From JBLWXV01 sp048267245 (lineage in GTDB: Bacteria > Bdellovibrionota > Bacteriovoracia > Bacteriovoracales > Bacteriovoracaceae), in NCBI GenBank assembly GCA_048267245.1, contig JBLWXV010000001.1, positions 1,798,001 to 1,862,000 of the forward strand: DNA of 64,000 bases, in the 5' to 3' direction. Positions within the stretch are counted from its first letter, which is position 1. The number at the start of each line of letters is the position of its first letter. A program made the translations under genes and the position numbers. Below are positions 8,856-16,557 of the stretch, in pieces. The notes under the pieces are model-generated. The model did not search any database, had not been told where the DNA came from, and was given only the letters and a program-made list of their open reading frames with translations.

Positions 8856-8940
8856 GCCCAGGTGGTGAAATTGGTAGACACGCACGCTTGAGGGGCGTGT
8901 GTCGCAAGACGTGCTGGTTCAAGTCCAGTCCTGGGCACCA
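8856..8940 (+). tRNA. tRNA-Leu (GAG)
   Basis: An 85-nt class II tRNA. The acceptor arm GCCCAGG pairs with CCTGGGC, followed by A and an encoded CCA at 8938-8940. The D-loop region is GTGGTGAAATTGGTAGAC. The anticodon stem CACGC/GCGTG closes a TTGAGGG loop with anticodon GAG. A variable arm GTC-GCAA-GAC and a T-arm with GGTTCAAGTCC follow. The long variable arm and the anticodon identify a leucine tRNA for CUC/CUU codons. Its 3' 17 bases are part of the integration core of the downstream element, which regenerates an intact tRNA end. Confidence 0.97.
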
Positions 8941-8941
8941 A
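8924..8941. repeat. attL core repeat (tRNA-Leu 3' end)
   Basis: An 18-bp sequence covering the 3' half of the T-arm, the acceptor strand and CCA, plus one A. It is identical to 20756-20773. The base before it differs between copies (G at 8923, C at 20755), and the base after it also differs. Confidence 0.92.
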
Positions 8942-8947
8942 GATATT

Positions 8948-8985
8948 AAAAGCCCTGTAGTTGTTAAGACTTACAGGGCTTTTTT
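8948..8985 (+). terminator. Rho-independent terminator inside the left end of the element
   Basis: The stem AGCCCTGTA (8951-8959) / TACAGGGCT (8972-8980) is followed by T6 and preceded by an A-run. It would stop tRNA-Leu transcription inside the element, replacing the terminator now at 20783. The TACAGGGCT half also recurs at 20725-20733. Confidence 0.8.
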
Positions 8986-8990
8986 GTTTT

Positions 8991-9012
8991 TTGGCGCTAA
9001 ATAGGCGCTACT
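8991..9012. repeat. Left GGCGCTA pair (candidate integrase arm site)
   Basis: Two GGCGCTA copies start 11 bp apart (8993 and 9004) within a 22-bp segment. The segment matches 20604-20625 at 19 of 22 positions in the same orientation. The 11-bp spacing puts both copies on the same face of the helix, as expected for arm-type binding sites. Confidence 0.6.
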
Positions 9013-9018
9013 CACCAA

Positions 9019-9423
9019 CTAGTTTACTTTTAAATACTCAACAACCTCTTCGCCAGAGAAGTCTTTTGGGATTTCAACTCTAGAGATTCCACCAAATGGT
9101 ATTCCATTTAATGTGCGTTCAAAATGCTTTGCATAAGCAATGACCATTTTGTTGCCCTGAATCTTGTAGATACCCATTGGCACTCGGATCACTTCTCCCT
9201 TTCGACCTGTTGTTGAAAAGTAAATCTGGCTGGGAGTAACTGAGGTGATGACCTCATATTTTACATCTGCAATCTCTGAAATGGTTCCGTCTGACTTAAA
9301 TGTCAAAGTTTCATTTGAAACTCCAGTGCTTCTCCATTTTCCAAAAATGCTGGTGTTACTTTTTCTTCCTGCATAGGAAAATGCTATGAATCCTACTAAT
9401 ACAACTATCACTAGATTTTTCAT
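9019..9423 (-). CDS. Secreted hypothetical protein, lipocalin-like size
   Basis: The start at 9423 is chosen because GGAGAAG lies 5 bp upstream and the product then begins with a normal signal peptide (MKNLVIVVLVGFIAFSYAG). The mature part is about 115 residues, beta-rich in appearance, with IFGKWRST, LTFKSDGTISE and later GIYKIQGNKM. The pattern 'GxW...LTFxxDGT...Y.....' recalls small lipocalin-like domains that measure or bind small molecules. No specific function can be given. It is the gene nearest attL, on the same strand as the integrase and just downstream of it, so it could be a cargo or surface-exclusion protein. Confidence 0.7.
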   Translation of the reverse strand: MKNLVIVVLVGFIAFSYAGRKSNTSIFGKWRSTGVSNETLTFKSDGTISEIADVKYEVITSVTPSQIYFSTTGRKGEVIRVPMGIYKIQGNKMVIAYAKHFERTLNGIPFGGISRVEIPKDFSGEEVVEYLKVN

Positions 9424-9471
9424 CGTACTTCTCCAAATTAGGTCGAGAAAATAGCACACCACCTGATCACA

Positions 9472-10587
9472 TCATTTAACAATTGAAATATTTACCCGTG
9501 TCTCATTGGCCTGACTTCCAAAATTCACCACATTAGCCGCCTGAACCAAGTGCTCTGGGGCCAAGTGAGCATACCTCTGAGTCATCTCCAAACTGGTGTG
9601 CCCTAAGATTTTCTGCAAATCATAGATGTTCCCACCGTTCATCATAAAGTGACTGGCAAAGGTATGCCTGAGGTCGTGAAAGCGAAAGTGCTCCTTAATC
9701 CCGGCCTTCTTGAGGGTCTTACTCAGGTCGCGATAGAGATGATCCACATCAAAGGGATTTCCCTCTTGATCTAAAAAGACCACATCATCAAAATGTGTGT
9801 CTTTTAGAGTGAGAAGGTGATTTCTCACTACCACGTTCATCGGAATAAAGCGCCGACTCTTAACCGTCTTAGTGCGCTCACTTAATCCCGTCCTATCCCT
9901 GAGCCTACTTACTTCAATCAGGCTGCGATCAAAGTTGACTCTATCCCAGCAAAGCCCCGCCAGCTCTCCACGCCTCATGCCCGTATTTACGGCCATTAAA
10001 AAGAGCGAGTGAAAGTAGTGTCCTTTTGAGACCCCAAGCACGCTCTCAATTTGAGCGGCGGTGAGATACACATCTGGACGCGGAGGCTCTTTGAGTTCCT
10101 TTAGATACTGAAAGGGATTGCGATCAATTCGCTCCTCCTTAACTGCTTCAATAAGAACGCGCTTAAGGATGCCAACGATCATGTTAATCCCCTTGGGATT
10201 GTGACCCCGTTCACTCAAGGCCTTAATGAGCACATCGGCGTGAGAGAGCTTAAATTCATCTAGCCTCACGCCTCCAAAGCGTGGGAAGAGATGAAAGTTA
10301 AGCACATGCTTATAGTGCTCGTAAGTTCGCTTTGAGAGTTGAAGTTTCACTCTTGTTTCTAACCAGGTATTTGCATAACTGGTGAGCGTCGGTGTCTCTT
10401 CACTTTCAGCTTGTAGCGCTTTTGGTAGTATTCCCGTTGATAGATAGGCCGATCTCTCACTCATCATGCGAGCCTTCCAGGTCGTCGCATCCGTCTTTCT
10501 TAAAAAGCGCGGTGAGTGGATTGCCTTTCCATCAACGTAAATTTTTTCACGATAAAACGTGCCTTTCTTCGTCTTAATCACTTGCAT
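9472..10587 (-). CDS. int: Tyrosine recombinase / phage-type integrase
   Basis: This 371-residue enzyme would catalyse site-specific integration and excision at the tRNA-Leu att site. The N-terminal part has an Arm/AP2-like DNA-binding region (YREKIYVDGKAIHSPRF), then a SAM-like core-binding domain (TSYANTWLETRVK...). The catalytic domain follows with Arg in TGMRRGELAGL, HDLRHTFASH, the LGHTS histidine and Tyr in MTQRYAHL, so the R-H-R-H-Y set is complete. The ATG at 10587 has GGAGG 4 bp upstream. The gene reads toward the tRNA and lies about 0.5 kb from attL, as is usual for tRNA-integrated islands. Confidence 0.96.
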   Translation of the reverse strand: MQVIKTKKGTFYREKIYVDGKAIHSPRFLRKTDATTWKARMMSERSAYLSTGILPKALQAESEETPTLTSYANTWLETRVKLQLSKRTYEHYKHVLNFHLFPRFGGVRLDEFKLSHADVLIKALSERGHNPKGINMIVGILKRVLIEAVKEERIDRNPFQYLKELKEPPRPDVYLTAAQIESVLGVSKGHYFHSLFLMAVNTGMRRGELAGLCWDRVNFDRSLIEVSRLRDRTGLSERTKTVKSRRFIPMNVVVRNHLLTLKDTHFDDVVFLDQEGNPFDVDHLYRDLSKTLKKAGIKEHFRFHDLRHTFASHFMMNGGNIYDLQKILGHTSLEMTQRYAHLAPEHLVQAANVVNFGSQANETRVNISIVK

Positions 10588-10616
10588 TTGTCCTCCATTG
10601 GTTGAAGGCCTTTGCC

Positions 10617-10629
10617 GTGATCGTTCGTT
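10617..10629. repeat. 13-bp GTGATCGTTCGTT, inverted copy near attR
   Basis: This sits just upstream of the integrase start. Its exact reverse complement AACGAACGATCAC is at 20655-20667, about 90 bp inside attR. It could be a site for the excisionase or for the integrase regulating its own promoter. Confidence 0.45.
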
Positions 10630-10655
10630 CCCATCTTCTTTTGTTAAAGAGCATG

Positions 10656-10673
10656 AGATTGATCGCTCAATCT
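10656..10673. promoter_or_regulatory. Palindromic operator candidate upstream of int
   Basis: AGATTGA-TCGC-TCAATCT has perfect 7-bp arms and lies in the 128-bp gap between the excisionase-like gene and int. The position and size fit a repressor or excisionase operator. No binding protein is proven. Confidence 0.4.
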
Positions 10674-10715
10674 ACGGCAAAAACTTTAGCACACTTTGAA
10701 TGAAAGTTCTAAATG

Positions 10716-11009
10716 CTAACTGGTGCTTCTGGATTGCACGTTTGAGGCTATAAAACCGCTCAAATCCTCCTCGCGAAAGCGCACTAAAGCACCTAGTTTG
10801 ACGTAGCTGATTTCGCGCCTAAAGACCGCTTGCCTTAGCCTTGAGACTTTGACGTTCAGATATTTTGCCGCTTCTTGGATTGTATAGAGATGCTTTTCCG
10901 CCTTTTTAACTCCGTACTCTTTGATAACGCTTTCGATGTATTCATAGACTTCCTTCTTAAATGCCACCATTGATATTGCTGCACCTAATAGTTCATAACT
11001 CAAATTCAT
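10716..11009 (-). CDS. Excisionase-type helix-turn-helix protein
   Basis: A 97-residue protein whose C-terminal half is a MerR/excisionase-like winged HTH: LYTIQEAAKYLNVKVSRLR is the recognition unit, then YVKLGALVRFREEDLSGFI, typical of HTH_17 excisionase-family domains. The N-terminal helix (about residues 15-40) may dimerise. It lies directly upstream of int in the same direction, with the 7-bp-arm palindrome between them. It probably steers the recombinase toward excision or regulates int. AGGGGGA stands right before the ATG at 11009, and a further in-frame ATG lies 13 codons in, so the exact start is not certain. Confidence 0.85.
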   Translation of the reverse strand: MNLSYELLGAAISMVAFKKEVYEYIESVIKEYGVKKAEKHLYTIQEAAKYLNVKVSRLRQAVFRREISYVKLGALVRFREEDLSGFIASNVQSRSTS

Positions 11010-11053
11010 TCCCCCTGATCTTCTTGTTGTTTTTTTACCTCCAGACCTTGTGA

Positions 11054-11115
11054 GCCGCCTGGGCCCTGACTCCCTCTAACCCATGTGGGAGAGAGGGAGT
11101 CAGGGCCCAGGCGGC
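11054..11115. repeat. Perfect 24-bp inverted repeat, possible transfer or replication origin
   Basis: The left arm 11054-11077 and right arm 11092-11115 are exact complements over 24 bp (GCCGCCTGGGCCCTGACTCC and the next four bases). The 14-nt loop contains a further CCCA-TG-TGGG palindrome. It is GC-rich in an AT-rich island and has no T-run on either side, so it is not an ordinary terminator. It sits directly after the stop of the replication-relaxation-type gene, which makes an oriT or single-strand origin possible. An attenuator ahead of the excisionase gene is the alternative. Confidence 0.75.
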
Positions 11116-11123
11116 GGGTTCAC

Positions 11124-11948
11124 CTAACTTTGAATCATGGGTTTCTCGCCATTTTCTTGGGGGCAATGGGAATTTGAGTTTTTAGCCAAAGTGCTCACCC
11201 CCTGAGCAGCCATCTGAGCAGGACACGGTTTCCAAATATCTTTTACTCTGACTGTATGAGAGAGCGAGTAGGCGAGGGCCTCACCAGGATTTTTAAGTAC
11301 ATCCTCATAAAGAGAACCATATAGCTCTGTATTAGTCGTAATCCGCTTCTCCTTTTTCCACATCTTGAGGACACTTCTTAAAATACCCTTACTACTTGCA
11401 ACATACCAAATAGAAGAAATCTCTTTTTTAAAGCTGTAGCGACTAATAACTTCATGGAGCTTTCCTTTATTTTTAAGAGTAAGCTCCAATTCAACGGCGA
11501 CAGCTTGCTTAATATTATTAAGAGCTGTGTGCATTATTCCATCGGGAATGATCTCTTTTTTTCCTTTCTCTATCCCATATTTTCTAAAGACACTTGATCT
11601 AATTTCATGTTCAGGTGACCAATTATGGGCAATACCTGCATTTTCTAATGTGAGTCTCAAGCATACGAGCTTGTAGTCATGATCTAAAAAATTTCGATTC
11701 CAGTTTCTTTTTAGCAGCTCTCCTCCAATTTTCTGGGCTCCTTTAAGCGTTACTCCCCAGAGATGTTCTCCACTTTCTAATCCAATGATTCTTTGAATAA
11801 AATGACCCTTCTCAAGTTGTCTTAAACGGCGAAGGACAGTTGTTGTTGCAATACAGTTAAAGAGGTGAGTTCTCACCTGTGATGTTGTGAGCATTCCATA
11901 ACTCGATAGCATTTTAAAAAGGTTCTGATCTCTTTCAGTAATGACCAT
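11124..11948 (-). CDS. Replication-relaxation (Replic_Relax)-family protein
   Basis: The 274-residue product starts with a winged-helix region (ITERDQNLFKMLSSYGMLTT, then TVLRRLRQLEKGHFIQRI and LWGVTLKGAQ), which looks like DNA binding. It continues with LDHDYKLVCLRLTLENAG, PDGIMHTAL and VAVELELTLKNKGKL...YSFKKEISSIWYV. This order matches the family annotated as plasmid replication-relaxation proteins, found on plasmids and mobilizable elements. The PDG...ELE arrangement also recalls PD-(D/E)XK-like folds. The ATG at 11948 has GAGGT upstream and is preferred to GTG at 11954. It lies 8 bp downstream of the membrane protein gene and beside the 24-bp inverted repeat, which may be its DNA target. 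Confidence 0.75.
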   Translation of the reverse strand: MVITERDQNLFKMLSSYGMLTTSQVRTHLFNCIATTTVLRRLRQLEKGHFIQRIIGLESGEHLWGVTLKGAQKIGGELLKRNWNRNFLDHDYKLVCLRLTLENAGIAHNWSPEHEIRSSVFRKYGIEKGKKEIIPDGIMHTALNNIKQAVAVELELTLKNKGKLHEVISRYSFKKEISSIWYVASSKGILRSVLKMWKKEKRITTNTELYGSLYEDVLKNPGEALAYSLSHTVRVKDIWKPCPAQMAAQGVSTLAKNSNSHCPQENGEKPMIQS

Positions 11949-11955
11949 TGGCACC

Positions 11956-12354
11956 TCAAATAAGCCTTTCTAATTCATTGTCGTTAACGGCACTTTTAAT
12001 TGCCGTGAGCTCCTTAATTCTCTTTTCGAGCTGAGACAGTCGTTGGTCGTAGTCCTTCTTAAAATCATTAATGCACCAGTCTGCTTGTTTGATTTTGTCA
12101 TTCATTTGGTAATACCAACTGTCGGCATAACTTTTTGCTTCTCCAGCCTCTCTTATTGCAACTCGCTCAGCGTATTCTGAAAGGCTCCAGTGGATTGCAC
12201 TTAGGATGAGAACACTAATTGCAATTGGAATTGCGTAGAGAAAAAATGTAGAGGCCATGTCGAAAAAATAAAAAATTTGTTTCCAAGGCCATATCTCTTT
12301 ATTCACAAATCTATAGTTGTAAGCGATGATAAAGAGGAAGAGAGGTAGAAACAT
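11956..12354 (-). CDS. Small membrane protein with C-terminal coiled coil
   Basis: A 132-residue protein with a hydrophobic N-terminus (residues 1-11), a second membrane segment at about 34-56 (TFFLYAIPIAISVLILSAIH), and a cytoplasmic helical tail ending in a coiled coil (YDQRLSQLEKRIKELTAIK). I do not recognise the family. It is cotranscribed with the replication-relaxation-type gene and could anchor it to the membrane, as accessory mobilization proteins sometimes do. No clear ribosome-binding site precedes the ATG at 12354, so a later start is possible. Confidence 0.6.
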   Translation of the reverse strand: MFLPLFLFIIAYNYRFVNKEIWPWKQIFYFFDMASTFFLYAIPIAISVLILSAIHWSLSEYAERVAIREAGEAKSYADSWYYQMNDKIKQADWCINDFKKDYDQRLSQLEKRIKELTAIKSAVNDNELERLI

Positions 12355-12866
12355 AATTAGAATGAATCCTTTTCAGATGCGTTCGCTAATACTCAAAAGT
12401 ACCTCCAAAAGCGCACTTGTCCCTCTGGCCTGTGGTTGCCAGGGACAATTGCAATAATATGAAAGAAATCTAAAATTTTCTTGCTTGGAACCAAGCACTC
12501 TGTTAGATTGGCTACATAAGTCCTCCCCAAAAGCGCTCTGCAAAGCACTTTTTCGGTTAAAATTCACACACGAACCAATCTTCGTATCACTTCTGAAAAA
12601 ATAAAGTAAAGAAAAAAATACAAAAAATATTTTATGCGGTGATCGTTTAGATTAACTAACAGTTTTTATAAGCCTGACCTTATTGATTTTTTTTCAATGA
12701 AGCCTGCCTCATGCACTCTCTTTAAATTTATACACCCCTTTTGAAGTTAGTTGATCCTAGGATCAATGTTTGAACAAGACTAAAAAAGTAAAAGGTTTGT
12801 AAAAATTATACTTAAAGGTATTTAGTCGAGTATTGGGATACCGATAAGTTGCAAAAGGGAATGGTA
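12355..12866. other. Intergenic region with structured segment upstream of the RT-nitrilase gene
   Basis: About 510 bp without a convincing gene. The 12405-12536 part is richer in GC than its surroundings and can fold. Hairpin 1 is TTGTCC/GGACAA plus CTGGC/GCCAG (12417-12448). Hairpin 2 is TGCTTG-GAAC-CAAGCA (12482-12497), inside an outer stem AATCTAA/TTAGATT (12467-12473 with 12503-12509). A direct repeat CCAAAAGCGC flanks it at 12405-12414 and 12527-12536. The rest (12540-12860) is AT-rich and must hold the promoter of the RT gene. A non-coding RNA is possible, since several antiviral RTs use one, but it is unproven. A 64-codon minus-strand frame here looks spurious. Confidence 0.45.
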
Positions 12867-15800
12867 ATGAAAATTAATCGACTTAATAAACATGTGAAAT
12901 TCTGGATTTATAATAATTTAAGAATGTTCTTTAAAACTGATCCTTTTTTTAAGTCTTTTAATATTGATATCCTTCTCGCTGAGGTGAAAGGGATATTGAG
13001 AGAAGCTGGGACTAAAGAAGAATTAATTTTAGCATTAAGTAAAGGAAAGTTTGGTACAAATTACTCGTTTGTAAGAAAGGTAGAAAGTTCAAACGTATAT
13101 TATTTTCATCACCCATCGATTTGTTTTCAGGTTGAGTCTCTCCTTGATTGCTGGTCAGAGATTTGCGGAATTGAAACTAAATTAGGTGGCAATCATGTAC
13201 CGAGTAGAGTCGAAAAAAATGTTGCACTTTTTTTTGAAGATGATGACTCTCAAACTTTACAGGATGCCCTCAGTCATCACATCTATGGACTGAAGCCTAA
13301 TAAGCTAAGCACTGTAGAAAGCAATGCTTCTGATTATGACAAATCTCTATACGAAATAGAAGTTTCTAAGCTAAGCCCAATTAAGAACGATTTTAAATAT
13401 GAATATAACCAGTTCAAGAAGGAAGTTAAGGAAAATATCAATAAAATTGGAGAGAAATATAAGTCCGGCATCATGCTGCAAACAGACATTAAAAAATTTT
13501 ATCATTCTATAAGCCCCGAAGTTTTAGCCAATTTTCTAAAGAAACATCATCCAAACGAATCAGTGAACCTAGTCAGATATTTGAATAAGATAACTGAATC
13601 TTTTGGTTATCACGAATTGCCGATAGGTTGGATATTGTCACCTTTTTATGTTTATTTTCTTCTTGAAAAAGTATATCAAAATTTTGAGACTGATATAATT
13701 GAAGAGTTTAAAAAATCTTCAAACATGACATTGAATAAATTGAAAGAAGTTAAAGTTTGTTCTTATGTCGATGACTTTGTGTTTGTCTTTGGTGGAGAGG
13801 TGGAATTATCAAATATTGATCAAGATAAATTTGAAGATGTCTTGATTAATTTTTGTGAAAGACGTTTTTGGGATCTGCTATCAATAAATGTTAAATTTCA
13901 TCGATCCAAGAAAAGTGAAAAGTCGAAATTGTTTAATCTTACACCCAATTTTTTTGCTATTGCAGAGACAGCATTTTTTAATCTACAGATGAATGGATCA
14001 ATAGGAGATGATATTTCTGATCTGTTTGATGATGTATTGATACCAGCTGATAACAATTTGATCATAAATAATAAAGTCCAGTTTCTTAAAGCACTAAAAA
14101 ATATTCATGGACGATTAGATTTCTTTGCAAATAGGGAAAATTTTTCTGAATTTGATAATGTGTTTAGCAAGATACTTTATCAGTTAGAAAATGATGGCAT
14201 AAAATATATTAAGCCAATACTTACATTAGTTGGACGATACTACGACAAGATTAGAAGTCACAATAATTATAACACTGAAGATTTTTTAGATAAAATGTCT
14301 CGTATAAGAGACTTGTTTATGGGTAAGCAAAATATAACTCTTGATTCAATAATTAAGTTTATTTTGACTTGCCATAAGATGTCTCATTTTGATTCTGATG
14401 ATGAACAAGAGTGGTTTGTTGCGATGATATCGCGTTTTCATCGTTATGTTTCTGAGAATAACGTATTTACTGATGATGATGTGGCCTTATTTCGACTTCT
14501 AATTGAAGATATTAGAGGACGTTTTAAAAGTGAAAGCCTTCCTCTTAGAGGCTTAAGTTCTATTCGTACACAACAAGATCAGCTTCCATTTTATCATTCA
14601 CAAGGCCTTTACACCTCGTTGGTCGGATTATTTTCCACAAACGTTAAGAGTAAGATTCGTATTTCAAAGCACGATGTTTATATTGTTTCATTCGCGATGA
14701 ATGCTTCTTATGAAATTTTGGAATTTAATGAAAGAATTGACTCGTGGTTAATATTTATCGAAAAGGTGTTGGATTTCTCTATCAAGAAGAAAGATGTTTT
14801 TTTAGCAATTGTTGAAGAAACTTCTTACTTTATGTTCCGAACACTTTCTGCTTTTGGATACGACAGATTTTCTTTGCTAGTTTCTAAGTACGGCTCTGAT
14901 GCTATTGTGTTTGATGAAGTTTTGTATCAGTTAAAAAAAATGGATGTCGTAGAAGATTATATCAATCTGAGTTCAGGTAGGAGAATAGATTTTTTTAGGA
15001 TAGCGTTTTTTGATTTTTGCGATCTCGATCTAAGTGATGAATCTATAAGTAAGATATCGACTTTTAAAGGGTCATTGGCGACACCCGAGCATTCTATTAA
15101 AACATTATTTATATATTTTTACATGGCAACATCTGTATCTCTCGATGAATTATGGAGGTCAATATTTTTTAGGTTTACAAAAATTGATTCATCCCTAGCA
15201 ATTTCTTGGAAAGCAAGTTCAATCATGATGAACCCCTCTTCCTTAGAACTTGGTATAGTTCTGAGAAGGATTCTTTCATTAAAATATTCCTCTTCGCAGG
15301 TTTTTAAAAAGAGATTGGCCCGAATTCTTAAAGGTATAAACAGTATTAATTCGGAGCATCCAGAAGAAATTTTTGAAGTTCAATTGAATAGTTTTATAGA
15401 TGAATTTAATAAAGTACATCTCTTTGAAAGTCCTAGAATTAAGGTCACAGTTGGCTCTCTCAATGTTGAACTTGGAGATCTTAGTTCATCTTCTTTTGAT
15501 CCAAAGAATGGCCTTTCTTTAAAAGAAGAGTGGAGGAGTAAGTTGGATGTTGAGATAATGGCAGCTATTAATCACGCAAAAGATGAAAATAGTGACATAA
15601 TCATTTTTCCCGAACTATCAATTCCACGTAAATATCTTAACAAATACTTGAAAGTATCTGGCGAAGCCAAGATGATTTTTATTGGTGGCTTAGAGTATAA
15701 CGTGGGATCAAGGCTAGAAGCTAAGAATGAGATCGTTGTATCTTTTCCTCTTAATAAATATAGAAGTTTTACTGGAAAGCCTTATTGGGCAATTTCTCAA

Positions 15801-16301
15801 TCAAAGATATTTCCTTCGGTTGACGAATTTCAAGCTCTCACAGCTTGTGGGTTTTTCTTTATTTCCGGGAATGAAATTGCAGTTTTTAAAACAGATTTTT
15901 GGAAGAATTTTAGTGTTTTGAATTGTGTTGATTTTATGTCTTTGCGATTGAAACAACTGCTTCAGGGACGAATTCAGACACTACTCGTAGCTTCATTAAA
16001 TTATGATTCTACAACATTTCAGCACTTAGCAGAAGCATGTGTACGTGAGTTGTTTGTGTATTGTGTTGTCTGCAACAGCCAGCTGACTGGTAGTTCATTT
16101 ATTTATGCACCTTTTAGAAATAAAAATGAAAGGATTATTTTAAACTATGATGGAAAAAAATCTCCGATATATTCTACCGTATATATAAACCCGACAGATA
16201 TCAATATTGCTCAGGGTGCATCACCTACCACTAAATTTGGAAAAAGTGATTCACTTTTTAGGTTTAAGCAGCTCCCGCCAGGATGGAAAAAGATCTGTTA
16301 G
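12867..16301 (+). CDS. Reverse transcriptase-nitrilase fusion (defence-associated RT, DRT1/UG1-like)
   Basis: A 1144-residue two-enzyme protein. The N-terminal third is a reverse transcriptase: motif A QTDIKKFYHSI (Asp207), motif B LPIGWILSPFYVYF, and the polymerase box SYVDDFVFVF (YVDD at 300-303). A long helical middle region (about 380-850) follows. The C-terminus is a nitrilase/carbon-nitrogen hydrolase domain with the full triad: Glu916 in IIIFPELSIP, Lys980 in SQSKIFPS and Cys1020 in LNCVDFM. This order is known from type 1 DRT antiphage systems, in which a single protein protects against phage. The ATG at 12867 is chosen because AAGGGA is 6 bp upstream; TTG at 12849 is the alternative. 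AT-rich codon use differs from the chromosome and suggests recent gain. The exact UG subgroup is not assigned. Confidence 0.92.
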   Translation: MKINRLNKHVKFWIYNNLRMFFKTDPFFKSFNIDILLAEVKGILREAGTKEELILALSKGKFGTNYSFVRKVESSNVYYFHHPSICFQVESLLDCWSEICGIETKLGGNHVPSRVEKNVALFFEDDDSQTLQDALSHHIYGLKPNKLSTVESNASDYDKSLYEIEVSKLSPIKNDFKYEYNQFKKEVKENINKIGEKYKSGIMLQTDIKKFYHSISPEVLANFLKKHHPNESVNLVRYLNKITESFGYHELPIGWILSPFYVYFLLEKVYQNFETDIIEEFKKSSNMTLNKLKEVKVCSYVDDFVFVFGGEVELSNIDQDKFEDVLINFCERRFWDLLSINVKFHRSKKSEKSKLFNLTPNFFAIAETAFFNLQMNGSIGDDISDLFDDVLIPADNNLIINNKVQFLKALKNIHGRLDFFANRENFSEFDNVFSKILYQLENDGIKYIKPILTLVGRYYDKIRSHNNYNTEDFLDKMSRIRDLFMGKQNITLDSIIKFILTCHKMSHFDSDDEQEWFVAMISRFHRYVSENNVFTDDDVALFRLLIEDIRGRFKSESLPLRGLSSIRTQQDQLPFYHSQGLYTSLVGLFSTNVKSKIRISKHDVYIVSFAMNASYEILEFNERIDSWLIFIEKVLDFSIKKKDVFLAIVEETSYFMFRTLSAFGYDRFSLLVSKYGSDAIVFDEVLYQLKKMDVVEDYINLSSGRRIDFFRIAFFDFCDLDLSDESISKISTFKGSLATPEHSIKTLFIYFYMATSVSLDELWRSIFFRFTKIDSSLAISWKASSIMMNPSSLELGIVLRRILSLKYSSSQVFKKRLARILKGINSINSEHPEEIFEVQLNSFIDEFNKVHLFESPRIKVTVGSLNVELGDLSSSSFDPKNGLSLKEEWRSKLDVEIMAAINHAKDENSDIIIFPELSIPRKYLNKYLKVSGEAKMIFIGGLEYNVGSRLEAKNEIVVSFPLNKYRSFTGKPYWAISQSKIFPSVDEFQALTACGFFFISGNEIAVFKTDFWKNFSVLNCVDFMSLRLKQLLQGRIQTLLVASLNYDSTTFQHLAEACVRELFVYCVVCNSQLTGSSFIYAPFRNKNERIILNYDGKKSPIYSTVYINPTDINIAQGASPTTKFGKSDSLFRFKQLPPGWKKIC

Positions 16302-16557
16302 ATTTGTGTTTTAGATGTTGAGCTTTAGAAGTATATCTCATGAACTGTATTTTTTTATAAATGATATATTCACAAGCGAGAAAGGATATTAGATCGGAAC
16401 TATATTGTAACTCTTAAAGTATGCGTTTTCTGTAACTGTAAAACCTGAGTGGAATTAGCTAAGCTAGCTAATCTAGAGATAAGAATTCTTTGAAATTGAA
16501 TTTATTAAAATTACATAAGAGTACTCCGATAATGAAAAGAAAAATAAGGATTCTAAG
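16302..16557. other. AT-rich gap after the RT gene
   Basis: These 256 bp hold no recognisable gene. I see the repeat-like GCTAAGCTAGCTAATC at 16459 and no clear terminator. The ribosome-binding site AAGGA for the next gene lies at 16546-16550. Confidence 0.4.

Noticed and set aside
12373..12567. 64-codon minus-strand frame upstream of the RT gene
   Set aside because: It covers the structured, repeat-flanked segment, has no clear ribosome site, and its product has no recognisable features.
12867..16301. Retron or group II intron reading of the RT
   Set aside because: The protein has a C-terminal nitrilase domain and no maturase/HNH part. No group II intron ends or msr/msd-type inverted repeats directly next to the RT start were seen.
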